NCBI GenBank assembly: GCA_964019695.1
Contig: OZ026516.1
Coordinates: 84,895,188 to 84,959,187 of the forward strand
Source of the DNA: Loripinus fragilis
Taxonomy: Eukaryota; Mollusca; Bivalvia; Lucinida; Lucinidae
Direction of reading: 5' to 3'
Length of the DNA: 64,000 bases
Within the stretch, counting starts at the first letter, position 1. The number at the start of each line of letters is the position of its first letter. Made by a program: the position numbers and the translations under genes. Below are positions 30,894 through 43,800 of this stretch, in pieces. The notes below the pieces were generated by a model that was given only the letters and a program-made list of their open reading frames with translations, did not search any database and had not been told where the DNA came from.

Positions 30894-32900
30894 TTAAAAT
30901 AAGTGTCTGTTTTTGAAGTCATCAACATTAAAACACACTCTTGCAAAACGAATAAGCTGAGAAATATATACACCATAGGAAGGGGAACGAGGAACATCGC
31001 CACCAAGAAGTGGGAATTTTACTATTTCAAAATTAAAATCATCCCGTTTATCATAAATTTTAGAAGAAATTATGCCATTTGTTATTGACAAGTTCAAGTC
31101 CAAAAACGGAACTTCAGTATCAGAAGAATTCGCCTTATTTAATTGAAGTTCAGTAGGATATATCTGACCTACCATTCGTTCAAAATAAGGATTATCAATA
31201 TTAAGTAACTCGTCTAAATATCTGGAGGTGGAGTTAAAAGCTTCAATAATATCAGTTTAATTATAATTGTCTGACAGAGACAACATGAAGTCTCTCTCAA
31301 AACAAAACAAAAACAAATTTGCAACAAGAGGAGCACAATTAGTACCTATTGGAATACCTACTATTTGTCTGTATAATTTCGAGCCAAATCTTATTAATAT
31401 ATTGTCCAAAAGATAATGGAGAACATCACACATTTTCTGACATAATCACGATTTTATATCGTTTTGGTTGTTTAGAAGTAAAACGGACATTTTTACCATT
31501 ACAAGCCAAATAAAGTGAGCCCTCTCTGTCAAATGTTTGTTCAATTAATTCTGTTAGTTTTTCTTTGATTTGATTATGCGGCAATGTAGTATAGAGAAAA
31601 AAGAAATCACATGTAGACGAACCAGGTGATAGAAAACCTCTAGACTTCAATTTATTAAGAATTTTACCTTAATTTTTACCATTTCTTTCATAAACTGTTG
31701 TGCAATATTTAATGACATGGTTTTAATCGCAGTGAGGCAAGAAGTCAAAAGAATAGACAACTCAGTAGTTGTACATGAACTAGAATTAGCAATAAAACGC
31801 GACTTATAGGGCCGTTTATGAAGTTTAGGTAACCAGTATAACGCAGGAAGTTTGCTATGATCCTCAACAAACACCCCAAACTAAGCTGCCATATGGCATC
31901 GATGCCTATCAACGATGGACGTCTCATCAAGCCTGTTATGCTCAAATGTTTTTGCAGTGCTAAGTAGTTGCTTTAGGGTGTTAATATAGTACCCTTTTCA
32001 AACGACCATAACATTGTTAGCAGCCTTATCTGCAGGTGCCAAGACAAACCTCCTATGGAATTCCTGGATCCCTTTCTTCAAATGTCTAAAAGTTAATTTA
32101 GTTTTAGGTGGCAGAAGATCTAAGTTGTTGCAATAAAATGAAAATCTATCATCAATAATCTTAAAAGTATACTGACGGACTTTAATTACGCAACACTAAC
32201 TTCCCCTTATATCTTCCAAAAGACTGTTGAATGTAAACTTCTTTTGCTTCGATAATGTCATCATGAGTTGGCTTCTTCAGCAAACACTTTAGTTTTAATT
32301 GTACAACTAAACTGGACGACGTTATTTGCTCCATTTGAATTTAGCGATTTAAACATTGCTTAACTAGAGGAGATTTTAAGCTATTGAATGAAAGGGTACA
32401 CCCAGATAAACGTCATATACTCAGATAAGCTGTATCGCAGTCCAGTCAATCAATATGAGAGTGATTTCTCGATGACTTACAAAGGCCATGATACAAATTT
32501 GATGCTTCTAGTGTTTCTTGATTTAAAGAAGTAGGGAATCTTTCATCCATAACATTTGGTCACATGAAACAGTTGACACCTACCTCAAAAAGTTTACATT
32601 TTAATGCATTAAGTTCATCTTAGTTGAACATGTTTTCCACGTTTTAGCCACAAATGAATGCTCTTTAACATACAATCAAAATTATTGTTCTGCCTTCTTT
32701 TTCGCGGCATAAATTAAAGCTGTTATCCAAGTGTTGCGTTATTAAAGTCCGTCAGTATATTTAGTTTCCAGCTATTTAAGGTATTAGACTCAACATGCTC
32801 TCGTTTACACCAGCGATTACAAAATTCCTGTAAGGCGCCTGCAATTTCCTCACGACATGATTTGAAGTCTATTGGCAAGCCTGCTTTACTTTTCTACACC
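30894..32900 (-). pseudogene. Penelope-like reverse transcriptase, decayed, with 588-bp insertion
   Basis: On the minus strand from about 32900: ESNTLNSWKLNTFK (32800-32757), a break at the TIR element 32170-32757, then IIDDRFSFYCNNLDLLPP, LTFRHLKKGIQEFH, FVLAPADKAANNVMVV, LPALYWLPKLHKRPYKSRFI, STCDFFFLYTTLPHN, REGSLYLACN and VGIPIGTNCAPLV. The catalytic turn reads YLDELL at about 31210-31240, where YLDD is expected, so the second Asp is lost. FLDLNLSI, YDKRDDFNFEIV, GDVPRSPSYGVYISQLIRFA and VDDFKNRHLF follow, to 30894. The LPKLHKxPYKxRFI motif resembles Penelope-type RTs. No GIY-YIG endonuclease was seen. Several frameshifts (near 31650 and 31900) make it dead. Confidence 0.82.
32170..32757. 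mobile_element. 588-bp TIR element with TA duplication, inside the Penelope-like RT
   Basis: Left end TACTGACGGACTTTAATTAC and right end GTAATAACGC-type inverse (GCGTTATTAAAGTCCGTCAGTA) give TIRs of ~28 bp. TA flanks at 32168-32169 and 32758-32759. Removing the element and one TA joins LNT to FKIIDD in the RT frame. Tc1/mariner-like by TSD and TIR only; no transposase recognised. The minus strand near 32190-32345 has an open frame of about 50 codons including AKEVYIQQSFGRYKGK, of unknown origin. Confidence 0.92.
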
Positions 32901-33769
32901 AATTATAAAGTATGAAACTCTTATCCGGATAGTTATATGGAATATTTATATATAAATGATAATAATATAATAATTACTAGGTTAAAGCGATTATCAAACA
33001 CTCGTCAGGCAAAACATAAGCAACAACAACCAGCACAAGCACAGCAAGGGCCAGGCCGGGTGGGGATCAGCCCCTCGAACCCCCTAAAATAAGAGACATT
33101 TCTCCGATTGCTTGAATCTGAAGGATTTCTGACCATATGCTGCGGTACTCCTCAAAGGTACCTGCACATTGTTCTGATATCTAAGAGAATAAGTGACATG
33201 TTTTAAATTTAAAGGTACATGTAAGTATGTACACTATTGTTTATGTATTCAAAAGTTTCCAGAGCAATTGCCCTAAGGATTAGATACATTGGCTCTACGT
33301 AAGACTTTCGAGGCTTCCTAGGTCAAAATCTGAGTATACGTGTTACATCAATAAAATATATTTACTAATATCATTTACTGGTAACCTTGGTTAAATCTTG
33401 ATTTTCCACACAGTAGTAGTGCAAATCTGGACATGTTCCGGCAATGAGAAGAGTTACAAAAAAGTGTGGGTAGAAATGTACGTGACTTTATAAGGAAAGA
33501 TAACTGCTTATAGAAGTGACCCCAAAATCAAGACTAGTTTATTTGATGTGAAGATAAGTTGCGTCTTCGCCGAAGATGATAAAGCCACTTTTCAATCCCA
33601 TCACCACCCTATCTCTTGAGTAATTCGGTGTATATGTCGGAGTTAAGGACGCGAGGTAAACAAATCGATGCTATGCGTTGAAATTTTTCAAAAATAAAAT
33701 AAAGACAAGAATAGTCTAGTGACAAAGTATAGACACTTTCTTTACGACAAGCAGCTTAGACTCAAGTGA
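32901..33769. other. No gene seen
   Basis: AT-rich sequence with no recognised structure. Confidence 0.4.
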
Positions 33770-34085
33770 GTCCGCGCATGCGCGGATCGAGGGGGGGGTC
33801 CGTACTCCCATAAAAATCACAAAAATATAGGGTCTCTATGCAATACTGGTCCAGCCACCTGAAAAATTACATAGCTATCAAGCCAGCATTCAAAAATTGG
33901 GCCATCATCGGCCCGCCAGCAAAAAGCTTTTTAAATGGCGGCTCTCAGGTGGGCCGTTGATGGCCCACTTTTACTGCTATTTGGATCCTCTCTCCCCTCA
34001 TCAACTAAAAACATAGAGAAAAAAAGAAAAAAAGCTTGTCAGAGTTGAACCCCTCTGACAAAACTTTCTGGATCCGCGCATGCTT
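33770..34085 (+). repeat. Foldback hAT-like element, copy 2
   Basis: Ends GCATGCGCGGATC (33778) and GGATCCGCGCATGC (34069-34082). The interior has AAAATCACAAAAATATAGGG, TGGGCCATCATCGGCCCGCC, CTTTTTAAATGGCG and GGGCCGTTGATGGCCCA, which fold on themselves. Confidence 0.85.
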
Positions 34086-34340
34086 CGCATAACAGTTTCT
34101 TAAAGCCTTTGCTGGTTGTATATATAAAATGCTGCGAAGAAGGGGCTGACTCTGACCCATCTCAGCCGAATGTTCTAGAAATAGGAAAAAAAAGTTTGAA
34201 TACTCTGTTCCACGTTCTCCCACCCGTCAAGCCCACAAAGAGGAGACCACACTGATAGACAATGTATATCAGGTATAACCAACGATAACGCCATTGAGAC
34301 ATACCAACTTTAATGAAGACATTTAAGAAATAATTCAATT

Positions 34341-35340
34341 TTTGGAATGTTCATGGAATCATGATCACTTCGGGTCTCGTGCAAAGTAAGTGAAGCCCGA
34401 AGGGCTTCACGTTAACTTTGCAAGAGACCCGAAAAATTCATGATTCCATGAACATTGGAATCAAGAATACTTCGGGTCTCGTGCAAAGTAAGTGAAGCCC
34501 GAAAGGGCTTCACGTTAACTTTGCAAGAGACCCGAAAAATTCATGATTCCATGAACATTCCAAAAATAGAATTTCTTTTTTATATTTATATTCTATATTA
34601 TCAGGCAAGTATCAATTTTCAATTATCAGCTTACTTGGCTGGTTTTCCAGATATTTGGAATTAAATCAGACATAACGTAGGGTTTGGAATAGCCAAAACG
34701 CCAAATTTCCGCGCTTAACGTCATGGCGATACGTGTTCAACGTCACGCAAACGTCAGTAAACAAGCAACGTTATTGGATGGACTTGACGTTAGCACGCTC
34801 AAATGGCGCGTATATGGATTCGGCTTAAATCGATTTGTTCATGAAGGTATGAACAACATCTCAAATGCAAAGGTTCATTTAAAGACTCGCAGTGGAAATG
34901 TAAATATTTAAGAAGTGAATTCAATTTTTGGAATGTTCATAGAATTATGAATACTTCGGGTCACGTGCAAAGTAAGTGAAGACCCGAAGTATTCATGATT
35001 CCATGAACATTCCAAAAATTGAATTCATTACTTGTATTTACATTTTATATTATCAGTCAACTATCAATTTTTAATTTTCACCTAACTTGGCTGGTTTTCC
35101 AGATATGTGGAATTAAATCAGACATAACGTAGGGTTTGGAATAGCCAAAACGCCAAATTACCGCGCTTAAACGTCATGGCGCTACGTATTCAACGTCACG
35201 CAAACGTCAGTAAACAAGCAGCGTTATTGGATGGACTTGATGTTAGCCCGTTCAAATGGCGCGTATGTGGGTGTGGCTGAAATCGATTTGTTCATGAAGG
35301 TATGAACCACATCTCAAATGCAAAGGTTCATTTAAAGAAC
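34341..35340 (+). repeat. Duplicated unit with long hairpins at the joints
   Basis: Two adjacent hairpins (34341-34457 and 34458-34575) each have arms CGGGTCTCGTGCAAAGT / ACTTTGCAAGAGACCCG with an inner GAAGCCCGAAGGGCTTC palindrome, and outer arms GGAATGTTCATGGAATCATG / CATGATTCCATGAACATTCC. Next comes a ~310-bp unit (about 34580-34900), a third shorter hairpin (34918-35026) and a second copy of the unit (35030-35340), about 90% alike over TTGGCTGGTTTTCCAGATAT, GACATAACGTAGGGTTTGGA, TCACGCAAACGTCAGTAAAC and GGTATGAAC. A third diverged copy is at 36497-36720. No coding sequence conserved between copies. Confidence 0.9.
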
Positions 35341-36496
35341 AGAACAAAAAATAATATGTTTTTGACGTAAAATGTACGGTTTCTTGTCAGATACATGAAT
35401 ATAACAACAAATTCATAAATGGTCACAATAGATGTACATAATCTAACAACAAAGTCTTAAATTGTTCACAACAAAAACTATACGAAAAACATGCATGCTC
35501 ATGCAGCATCATAATTTTAGTATTCTTTATATATCCATGCACTGCTCTAAATAGTGTTGCGTTACTTGTATGAGTTAATTCCGAATGTTAAGCGATTGGA
35601 AGTATCTAACTGCTTCAAAAATATAAGACGCTCAATTCTGTACTGATTACAAGTAAAGAAGTAATGCTTGGCCAAAGTTTCATTTTTTCCCGAAATTCAA
35701 CACACTAGATGTGTGAGTTACCCACGTGAATGGCATGTGCAATGGCACAATCTTTAGTGCCCCCCCCCCCCCCCCGAGCATTGGGGTAGGGACAAAAAGG
35801 TCAATTATCATTATATTACTACTTACAGTACTAAGTCAATTCCAAAGATTTTTAAATCAAACTTAGTGCGCCTTCTCACAAATGAAAGATTTATATTAGA
35901 TGGGCTTTTCATCCGGCCACCTGTGTCATGTACAAGGGGTGGGACTTGGGGGTGCGTGAAGTCAAACAATGAATTTTCAGAATATGATCATGAGACATAT
36001 CAAATGAAAGGGGATGACCAGTAGTGCAGGATACACTGAAAATTTTACCCTCGGATCAAACTGATGACCTTGGGTGGCGTCTAAGGTCAAATACCATTAG
36101 ATTTCTTCTGGGGCGTAGTATATATATGGGGATTTGCGATGGCGCGCAATCGAATGTGTTCTAGTTATACCATGCCTTACGCTCATTTTCTTGATGTTAC
36201 TTTCAAAGCTCTTAAAATGAAAAATATAAACAAGAAAAGATATGACAGTGAACTGCCATATCAAAGACCCGACCTCATTGAAGTGATTGAGATTGAAATT
36301 GATTTGACTACATCAACAAATGTTCATACTGGTTTCTATATAAGTGTAAGGGAATGCCTAGATTGATGAAGAAATGGCGTAAAAGCTAACACAAATTGTA
36401 ATTATTGTGTCCCTGTTGTCACAGTGTCACAAGCTTCCTATAATTCGAATTATCGATAATTTGAAATTAAATCTCTTCGAAATTACGAGATTCGAC
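35341..36496. other. No supported gene; C homopolymer
   Basis: C run at about 35760-35776. A 75-codon open frame from ATG 36139 has no recognised similarity and no splice or codon evidence; I do not call it a gene. Confidence 0.5.
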
Positions 36497-36720
36497 TGTA
36501 TTTATATTTTATATTTCTCAGGCATGTGTTCATTTTCAGTTTTACCGAACATGGCTGGTTTTCCAGTTATTTGAATTATTTCAGACATAACGGAGTTTTT
36601 GGAACAGGCAAAACTCCAAACTCCCGCGCTCAGCGTCATTGCGATAAATGTTTCACGTCATATAAACGTATAAGTAAACAAAAGCGTTATTGGAGAAACA
36701 CAAAACGGGCGTGCAAACGG
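36497..36720 (+). repeat. Third, diverged copy of the 34.6-kb unit
   Basis: Shares CATGGCTGGTTTTCCAG, TTTCAGACATAACG, CTCCCGCGCTCAGCGTCAT and GTAAACAAAAGCGTTATTGG with the two earlier copies. No large hairpin beside it. Confidence 0.8.
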
Positions 36721-36784
36721 GCATCAGAGTGGAAAACAGAGGTCCGACGTTTTGTTAGGGTCTGATCTGGATCTAAACAGTTTG

Positions 36785-36935
36785 CAAAGCACTAGTAGAC
36801 ACAGCCACTTTTTGATTAGTGCTAGTTCAACCCATCCCAACATAACTGAAAAAGTGTTGACTAGGTTTAACTCATTACCACACATTTTTCCGCACTGCGA
36901 AATTACCAGCATGCAAAGAGTATTCCAGGCCTAGG
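36785..36935 (+). repeat. Possible SINE body fragment
   Basis: GTGCTAGTTCAACCCATCCC and AACATAACTGAAAAAGTGTTGA resemble the body of the tRNA-derived SINE (GTTCAACCCAGG, ATAACTGAAATATTGTTGA). The tRNA head is not present. Weak. Confidence 0.4.
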
Positions 36936-37416
36936 CTCTGAGTTCAAGGAAAACTACTGCTCACATTTTCTCTGCATAATCTCCGTTCTTTGCTCAAACT
37001 CAGAGCATGTAAAGTCTGCAGAGCTGGTCCCAGGAATTCCTGGGACCTTTAGTTCCGCTGTCATGCTAATGACCCATATAAAATCGCTAGCTCCATTATC
37101 AGAATTTATGACTTAACTTGTGTTCATAGAAACATTTTTCCCCAGAGTGAAATGGATGAAAAAATGAGTTTGGGAGTTTTTAGATAGCAGACAGCCAAAA
37201 AATCAGAAATGTTAAAGAACAATTTGCAGGGGAATGATGATATGCATGTCCTGCTCGCTATCCCGAAGTAGTAAAAGTCTGACATGCCTGCGTGTACCAT
37301 GGCTGTTAAAGTCCTTAAGCTCTGATCAGCCTGCACAAGCAACGGTGATCTATGTTTCTCATTCGGTCGCCTTGATGCAGTTCCAAGAAATAAAAAAAAA
37401 AAACATAATTCAGTAT

Positions 37417-37618
37417 GGGAGCGCAGTGGCTCAATATTAGAGTGTTTGACCCGAGACCAATTCAAGCGGTTGCGAGTTCGAGCATCACCGGCGTCACTGT
37501 ATTGTGTCCTTTAGCAAGACACATTAATCCTTGCTTAGTCGTTCAACCCAGGACGACACGTCCGGACATAACTGAAAAAAATGTTCTCTTGGACATAAAG
37601 AATCAAATCAATCAATAA
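37417..37618 (+). repeat. tRNA-derived SINE, copy 3
   Basis: GGGAGCGCAGTGGCTC start, A-box-like TGGCTCAATATTAGAG, B-box-like GAGTTCGAGCATC (mutated), GTTCAACCCAGGACGACACG body, and AAGAATCAAATCAATCAAT tail. More diverged than copies 1 and 2. Confidence 0.88.
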
Positions 37619-38139
37619 AGGTGCGTGTAGTATATTCATGAATTCAGCTTACGGACAAATTGATGTCATATATACATCAGCCCAGAATCATTGCTCCAGA
37701 CATAATGCTCAGCTGTGATTGAGCCGTTGAGGAAAAGGAATATTGTGGAATTCAATCTGGTTTGCATTGTTTACTAAGATACCTAAACAGAAATATACCT
37801 CATTTTATAGAAATTATGACCGGCAGCCCCTTAAAAATATGTGATTCTATACTTGTTCAATATGTATGACATAATGCATCAAAAATAGTTAATCTTCTGA
37901 GTGTTTGCGATGCAATTGTCAAATTACGCTAGCAGATGAGAAAGCAGACAATGTTTGTTGTGGAGTATGTGGAGAGCCTTATGCTTCACAAAATATAGGC
38001 ATCTAAAGCTGGCGCTTCACCAGGGTCTGCACCATTTTCTAAGACAAACACAATTTATATTAAAACTTAGAAATTCCAATGTGTGGCCAATATAAAATGG
38101 ACTTTCCCATACATTTTCCATTATTAAGCTACTTGGTCA
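37619..38139. other. No gene seen
   Basis: Nothing recognised. Confidence 0.4.
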
Positions 38140-38490
38140 CTGCACATATGCGGCAACTTTAATATTCATATCTGGGCGTGATTCGACTATTTTATTGCCC
38201 AAGAAGGGAGATCTGATAATATTATATTAAGAGTTAACCTGTTTAATACGTTGTTTGAGCCGCGCAGACGTGCATGCATTTTATGAAAATCGTAAACTGA
38301 AAACTACAATTTTAAAGATCATCTGCTTTTGTCATCTGTTTTGAAACTGTTTTGAAGCCTCGTCGGATCAGACTGCTCCTGTGGTCAGACTGCACCTGTG
38401 GGAGCAGTCTGATCTGGGCATACACTGTTTACCTCTATACTTATGTTAATCATAAACATAGTTATTTTGCTGGCATTTTATGGTTTAAAT
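38140..38490 (+). repeat. Dispersed element sharing internal blocks with 47903-48458
   Basis: Shares GCGGCAACTTTAATATTCAT, ATCTGGGCGTG, TTGAGCCGCGCAGACGTGC and the palindrome GGAGCAGTCTGATCTGGG with that copy. The terminal repeats are not visible here. Confidence 0.75.
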
Positions 38491-38498
38491 GATAGTAT

Positions 38499-38721
38499 TA
38501 GCCATGAAATGAGATTTCCAACAATGTGGCATGTCCTACCAGCAAAGGCTCTGATCAGTATGAGCATCTGCCCGGCCTGATAAGCGCATTTGCTAGTCGC
38601 TTGAATATTCAATGACAGTTAAGCTACTGACTGAACAGCATTTGGAGTTTCTAAGCTTAAAAGGAGTCTGAGTCTACCCTTGTCAAAATGACACATTGTA
38701 GGAAATCACATGTCACGGCTC
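38499..38721 (+). repeat. 237-bp MITE family, copy 3 (diverged)
   Basis: Left TIR AGCCATGAAATGAGATTTCC and right TIR GGAAATCACATGTCACGGCT, with the family interior (CAGCAAAGGCTCTGATCAG, GTCGCTTGAATATTCAATGA, TTTCTAAGCTTAAAAGG). No target duplication is recognisable. Confidence 0.88.
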
Positions 38722-38925
38722 ATGCGCTTTGTGTCATGGTGCAAGGTGATACTTTTTGCATGCTTGGTCAATTTAGCATGCTTTTTGTCGTCTGCTGATA
38801 TTTTTTTTCATTTTTTCCCTCAAAATTATGACCGAAAAAAAGGTTGAAGCAACATGAAAAGTAGTCCACACTCTCACTACATAGTTGGCGTGAAAGAAAA
38901 GAAATTTCAGTACCTAAACTCTTTG

Positions 38926-39112
38926 CACGCTGGGAAACTTTGCTATTGTGTCGTCTGCCGATTTCTTTTCTAAAATTAACTTTTTAAATACTTCCAGAAG
39001 CAGCTTTATTGTTTAGTATCAAACAATTTGAATTCACATCAGGCAGAATGTAGTGAGTTTACTATATTGGTCTAAACTAGATGCGATAGCACTAGCATGC
39101 AAAGGGTGAATG
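38926..39112. repeat. Small TIR element
   Basis: CTCTTTGCACGCTGGGAA at the left is matched in inverse by CTAGCATGCAAAGGG at the right. The interior has GTCGTCTGCCGATTTC. A related sequence, TTTGCATGCTGGGTAATTT, is near 62188. Confidence 0.6.
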
Positions 39113-40230
39113 CTGGCCGAATCAACTTTTTATGTAAAATTACCCCAGTATTTTCTCAAGATATTACCCAAAACGAATTTGACCAGCAGTGGATAATTAT
39201 CTAATAATTATTTGAGGTAACAGTACATCACTTAATGGATTCTTCAAACTGATAGTCCTATCAGAGACTACTTTTGTGTGTAAAACGGCCACCATAATTG
39301 GGTCGCCGTATCAAATGAATACGCATTATCAGAAACCTGTACCTGGAAAGCTTGTCTGTGTTATGATAAAATTGGCTGTAATAAAAGAATTTCGCATTGA
39401 ATTTTAAAACTCAGACCAATGTGATTTCCAAAGTATGACGTCGGTGTACAAATAGACAATTGTCGGTTTTCAGTGTTACATGTAATATATGTGGATATAT
39501 TAAACGTTTAGCCAGGAACCTTTTCCCAAGGCCAGTTAGACTGACAGTCCGTGTAAACTTATGAGGAATTATTTTAGTCTGGCTCCATCCCCTAGATCTA
39601 TCTATCAACAGGGCACCAGATTAGATTTATTTGTGTAAGTCTTCTTTACCCTAAAGTCATTACAAATAAAAAAATAAATAGATCTAAATAATAATAATAA
39701 GATATAACTTATTATAAATAAAACAGATTGTATAATAAAAATGCATTTCGATTCGACCGTCAAAGACACATTTCCCATGAAATGATTTTGTGTATAGCCC
39801 TGAAACTGTGTAACTTTCGACCGGAACTACTTGTGTAAGTCTCATTTAGCCGATTACAATTATAGAGACATATGAATGTTTAGTGAACGATTTGATCGGG
39901 TCTCAAAAATGTACTGTTATGGGCGAAACAACCAGGATACATGGGTTCAGTACTTAATTATGCCACCAGTGTTCGTGACGTTTTATTCCTGGTACTTGCG
40001 GACACTATCTTACATTCTTGATCACCATATGGGCACGTGTACGGAGATAACCTCAACGCCTAATTGTTCTTATTTTCTTATCAGCTGATTACTAATCAAA
40101 TGAACATTATTATTGCAAAACACCATTCTTTTCATTGTTGTGTAAACTACAAAAGACAATCATGGTCATTCAAAATGTTTTAATTAATATTTGAATGTAC
40201 AACAAAAAGATAGTTTGAAGTATTTTACAT
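39113..40230. other. No gene seen
   Basis: AT-rich; frames here are short and unsupported. Confidence 0.4.
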
Positions 40231-42359
40231 TGCCTATAGGCCACTGGCTGGATATGGTTTACCCCCCCTCCCCCCCCCCCCCCCCCCCCCCCGAGGGGGA
40301 ATTTTGTACACCAGATTTTTCTTAAAGCCCAATGTCTTGCGAGGATTTTGCAACATGGTAGCCCTCTGACAATGGCAGCGTTAAGCTGTAAAAGCCTGTT
40401 ACATACGTTAAACTACAAAATATTTGATAATTAACATTCTTTTTAAGACTTCAGAAAAGTGCAAAAGATAAGGTATGATTTCCAAATTGGATATATTTTC
40501 TAAGTAAGCCATTACTGGGCCACAGGTATAGACCTTTAAAATAAATGTAGTCACCCCCGATGTGGTATATGTTACATTATTTCATTGAACCCTCTTTTAA
40601 ATGATAAATGAATCTAATATAGTTCGTCTTAAATTTCATTGAAACCAGTTTATATTCATTAATTCGGTATTATATTAAAGAATTCTTACTTTTTCATAAC
40701 TGCAAGCATTATGTTTCTATCTTATATACTTTTTGAGTTATTAGATTTTTAACACAGTAGCCCCATATTACACAAAAATGTCAAATTAAATTATCTAGGG
40801 CTTGCGCTGGCTATAGACCCCCCTCCCCCCAGGGGGAATTTTTTACACTATGATTTCCTGATACTACATTATATAAGCCAAAAAATGAAATATGTTAGTC
40901 ATCTGAGAGTGGCAGCGTTAACATGTAACATGACGTTAAGTACGTTACCCGCAAAATAACATAAAATTTTCCTGATACTGTCTCCAACATGACATATTCA
41001 CGCTTTTTTGAAGTCTGGCACAGGTTTAAGAACTTCTTATAAAACAGTTACATATTTTTAGCATTCATTTTATAAATGTCTTGAGTTTTTGCCATTGTAT
41101 ATGTTACTTAGTGTTTCATATGTTATTACCAAGTATCAGTATGGCAGTTATTGACTATTCATGTATTACATCCGTCAGTGAATATAGCAAATCTATAAGG
41201 CTGCTATTCAAACAATGTGAAGTTCCTCATTAAAGGTGTCGTGTCTTACACTATTTTTACAGCCCAGATTACATACGTTACCCTCCAAATACCATTAAAC
41301 GTTCAAGATAAGGTCTCCAACACGACCTGCTCGAACTTATTTGCAAGTTGGCACAGGTCTATGTACTTCTTTTTACTCTTGCTCATTTGCTGAGGAAGTA
41401 ACTCAAAACATAAACTACCATAGACCGGAGACATCAAATAAAGTTAGCTTAATACTCATGGAAAGTTTGTAACATACAGTGCAATATGTGAGTAACAATT
41501 TAAAATATCAAAAACACCCCATCAGGTAGAAGTTATAGAGCTGTTTCTTGCCAAGCTAGCAACTATTCGTATATTATCCAAGGGTGTAAAGAATTTTCCA
41601 ATACAGCTTTTTAATCCTCTATCAGGTTCATCTTGCAAGGATTTTGCATTATGCTAGCACTCTGGTAATGGCACCATTACCATGTAACAGCCAATGACAC
41701 CTATAAACATCTTTGATGATTTAAGTAAATGACATGACTTCTGAAAAGTGCAAACCATAAGGTGAGATTTCCAAATTGGCTATATCATCTTAGTAAGCTA
41801 TTTTTGCATCAGAGATATGGACCTTTGAAAACAAATATGCACCCCTAGTGTTACGTATGTTACATTATTTTCATTATCTTATACTAATGATTAATGAATC
41901 TAATATAGTTTGATTTTTTTTTAAATGTGAATGTACTTACTGATTCATTTTTTATTAAAGAACGTTTATGTAACTTTTGAAAACTGCAAATGTTATGTTT
42001 CTATCTTTTATAAGGTCTGAGTTGTTAAGTTTTGAACATGGTAACCCCATATTACACAAAATGTGAAATATAATTCTTAGGCTCTTTTGTTGGATTACAT
42101 TCAAGTTTTCCTTCACCCAGAGGTACTCAATTTCCTTCACATTTATTTTCCACACATTTTGCCCATATCTGGAGAGCCTTACTTGTTTTCATGGGAAAGA
42201 CTTGATAGTTTAATCTTTGTATGTACATCTCAAGAACAGAAAAGCAAGGTTGAAGTAAACTCATGTTCATTCCATTTAAATTATTCAGTATATGTATATG
42301 GATTTGAAACTTTTTTCAGAAACATGTTGTACTGCAGCTTATTCACAAATATATAAATA

Positions 42360-43800
42360 GCACATGTAAGGGCTTCATGTCACTGATGAGTGCCTAGAGC
42401 AATCCTTTATTTGTTTTCCTACTATTTGAACTAGTGGGGAAGGGTTCTCTATCAGTTTGATAGGAACAACCTTTCCGTAGTACTATCACATTGGCACTTT
42501 GGTAGTGTCACAATCTGTTAAACAGCGTATGACTGTAGATATCTTCCCCCTTATTCTGGCCAATGTTGTTGACATTCAAAAGGGTCACCTTTTGTTGCAT
42601 ACACCAGTGTTGAACAAAGCACCCAGGTTATCCTTCAAGAATGTTTGTAAGACTTTATAGACTATTGCTTATACATTGTATATATGTATCAGTGACAAAA
42701 CCAACTTGCCCTGCCTTTTGTGCCTGGTTGAATACTGGTTCCCTCTGATCTTTGAAGGTGACAGGATAAGCTATTAGACTCTGTAGTATGGCATTACCAT
42801 CAAAGTTATGTGCAGCACTACATAGCCAATGTAATGTTGGTTCAATGTGTTATTGAAAGCCATGCAGAAGCTTGGACTTATCAGTTTTGGCAGGAACTAT
42901 ATCAGGAGTTGACAGTGACCATGATACAGGTCCCAGAAGGAACGGCAGTGTCAACTCAAGGTCAACAGTATATCCAATAGAAAGAAGGTCATGCTGACCA
43001 TAGATGTTCATTTAAGCTCTCATCTGGCTGATTACGTTTTGTAAATTGGACAATTTCTTCTTGACCTCGCAAGCCTCAAAGCTTTTAAGCTAAGCATTTT
43101 ATGAAGTTGTGAACTAAAGGTGAGTCAATGAAGTCTGCAACAGCCTTCTTGCCAATTTCATCAACCTCAATAAGATACTTAGCTATGCCAGGCTTAGCAG
43201 GAACACCGAAAGACAACTAGTACAGTTCATTGTCTTCAAAACTAGAACTAAAAGGATTGGTGAGGCCAGAAACTGCCTCTAGTACTCGTTCTACTTTGCA
43301 TCTGAGCAGATTGGATATTTCATTTTAGTGCATTGAAGAGTTGTTTCAACATATTGAGCTCTTATGTGTTGAGTAATACACCATTCCATTTGTAGTATGG
43401 AGCGTAGTTCTAGCTGCTGAAGCCTTGACTTGGCATGGGGTTTATTGTTTGCTTGATAGTTATGTCAGAAGTATTTCTCAAGCAAAAACCCAATGATTGT
43501 GACACACTAAACCCATTTTGTTCCAGAAGTTCTTTGCATCTGCGATGTGTATCAGACAAACTTATGTGTGTAATCAGTTACACAGGTACATATTGTGCGT
43601 AATCGGTGTGATTGTGTGCAATGAACATTGGAAACAAGGCATACAGATAGAGCTGACATGAAATTCAAAGTTGTTTTCCTTGTAGCCCTAATCAGTGTCA
43701 ACACCATCTGAATTATATCCATATACCTTGCCCAGAACTGAGCTGTTTCACAGTGACTGTCTTTCAGAACTTTTGATTTGAATGCATGGTACAAATGTAT
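42360..43800 (-). pseudogene. Relic of an uncharacterised multi-copy invertebrate ORF
   Basis: On the minus strand, across frames: AFKSKVLKDSHCETAQFWARY, IAHNHTDYAQYVPV, SDTHRRCKELLEQNGFSVSQS, SSFEDNELY, SIGYTVDLELTLP, LLGPVSWSLSTPD, PAKTDKSKLLHGFQ, FDGNAILQSL, GFVTDTYI. I recognise this order from large predicted proteins present in many copies in mollusc and cnidarian genomes that have no assigned function. At least five frameshifts or stops disable it here. It sits between the inverted arms of the composite element. Catalytic residues cannot be named. The family recognition is from memory. Confidence 0.65.

Noticed and set aside
36139..36366. 75-codon frame starting at an ATG
   Set aside because: No recognisable domain, no signal, no splice sites or homologous copy in the window.
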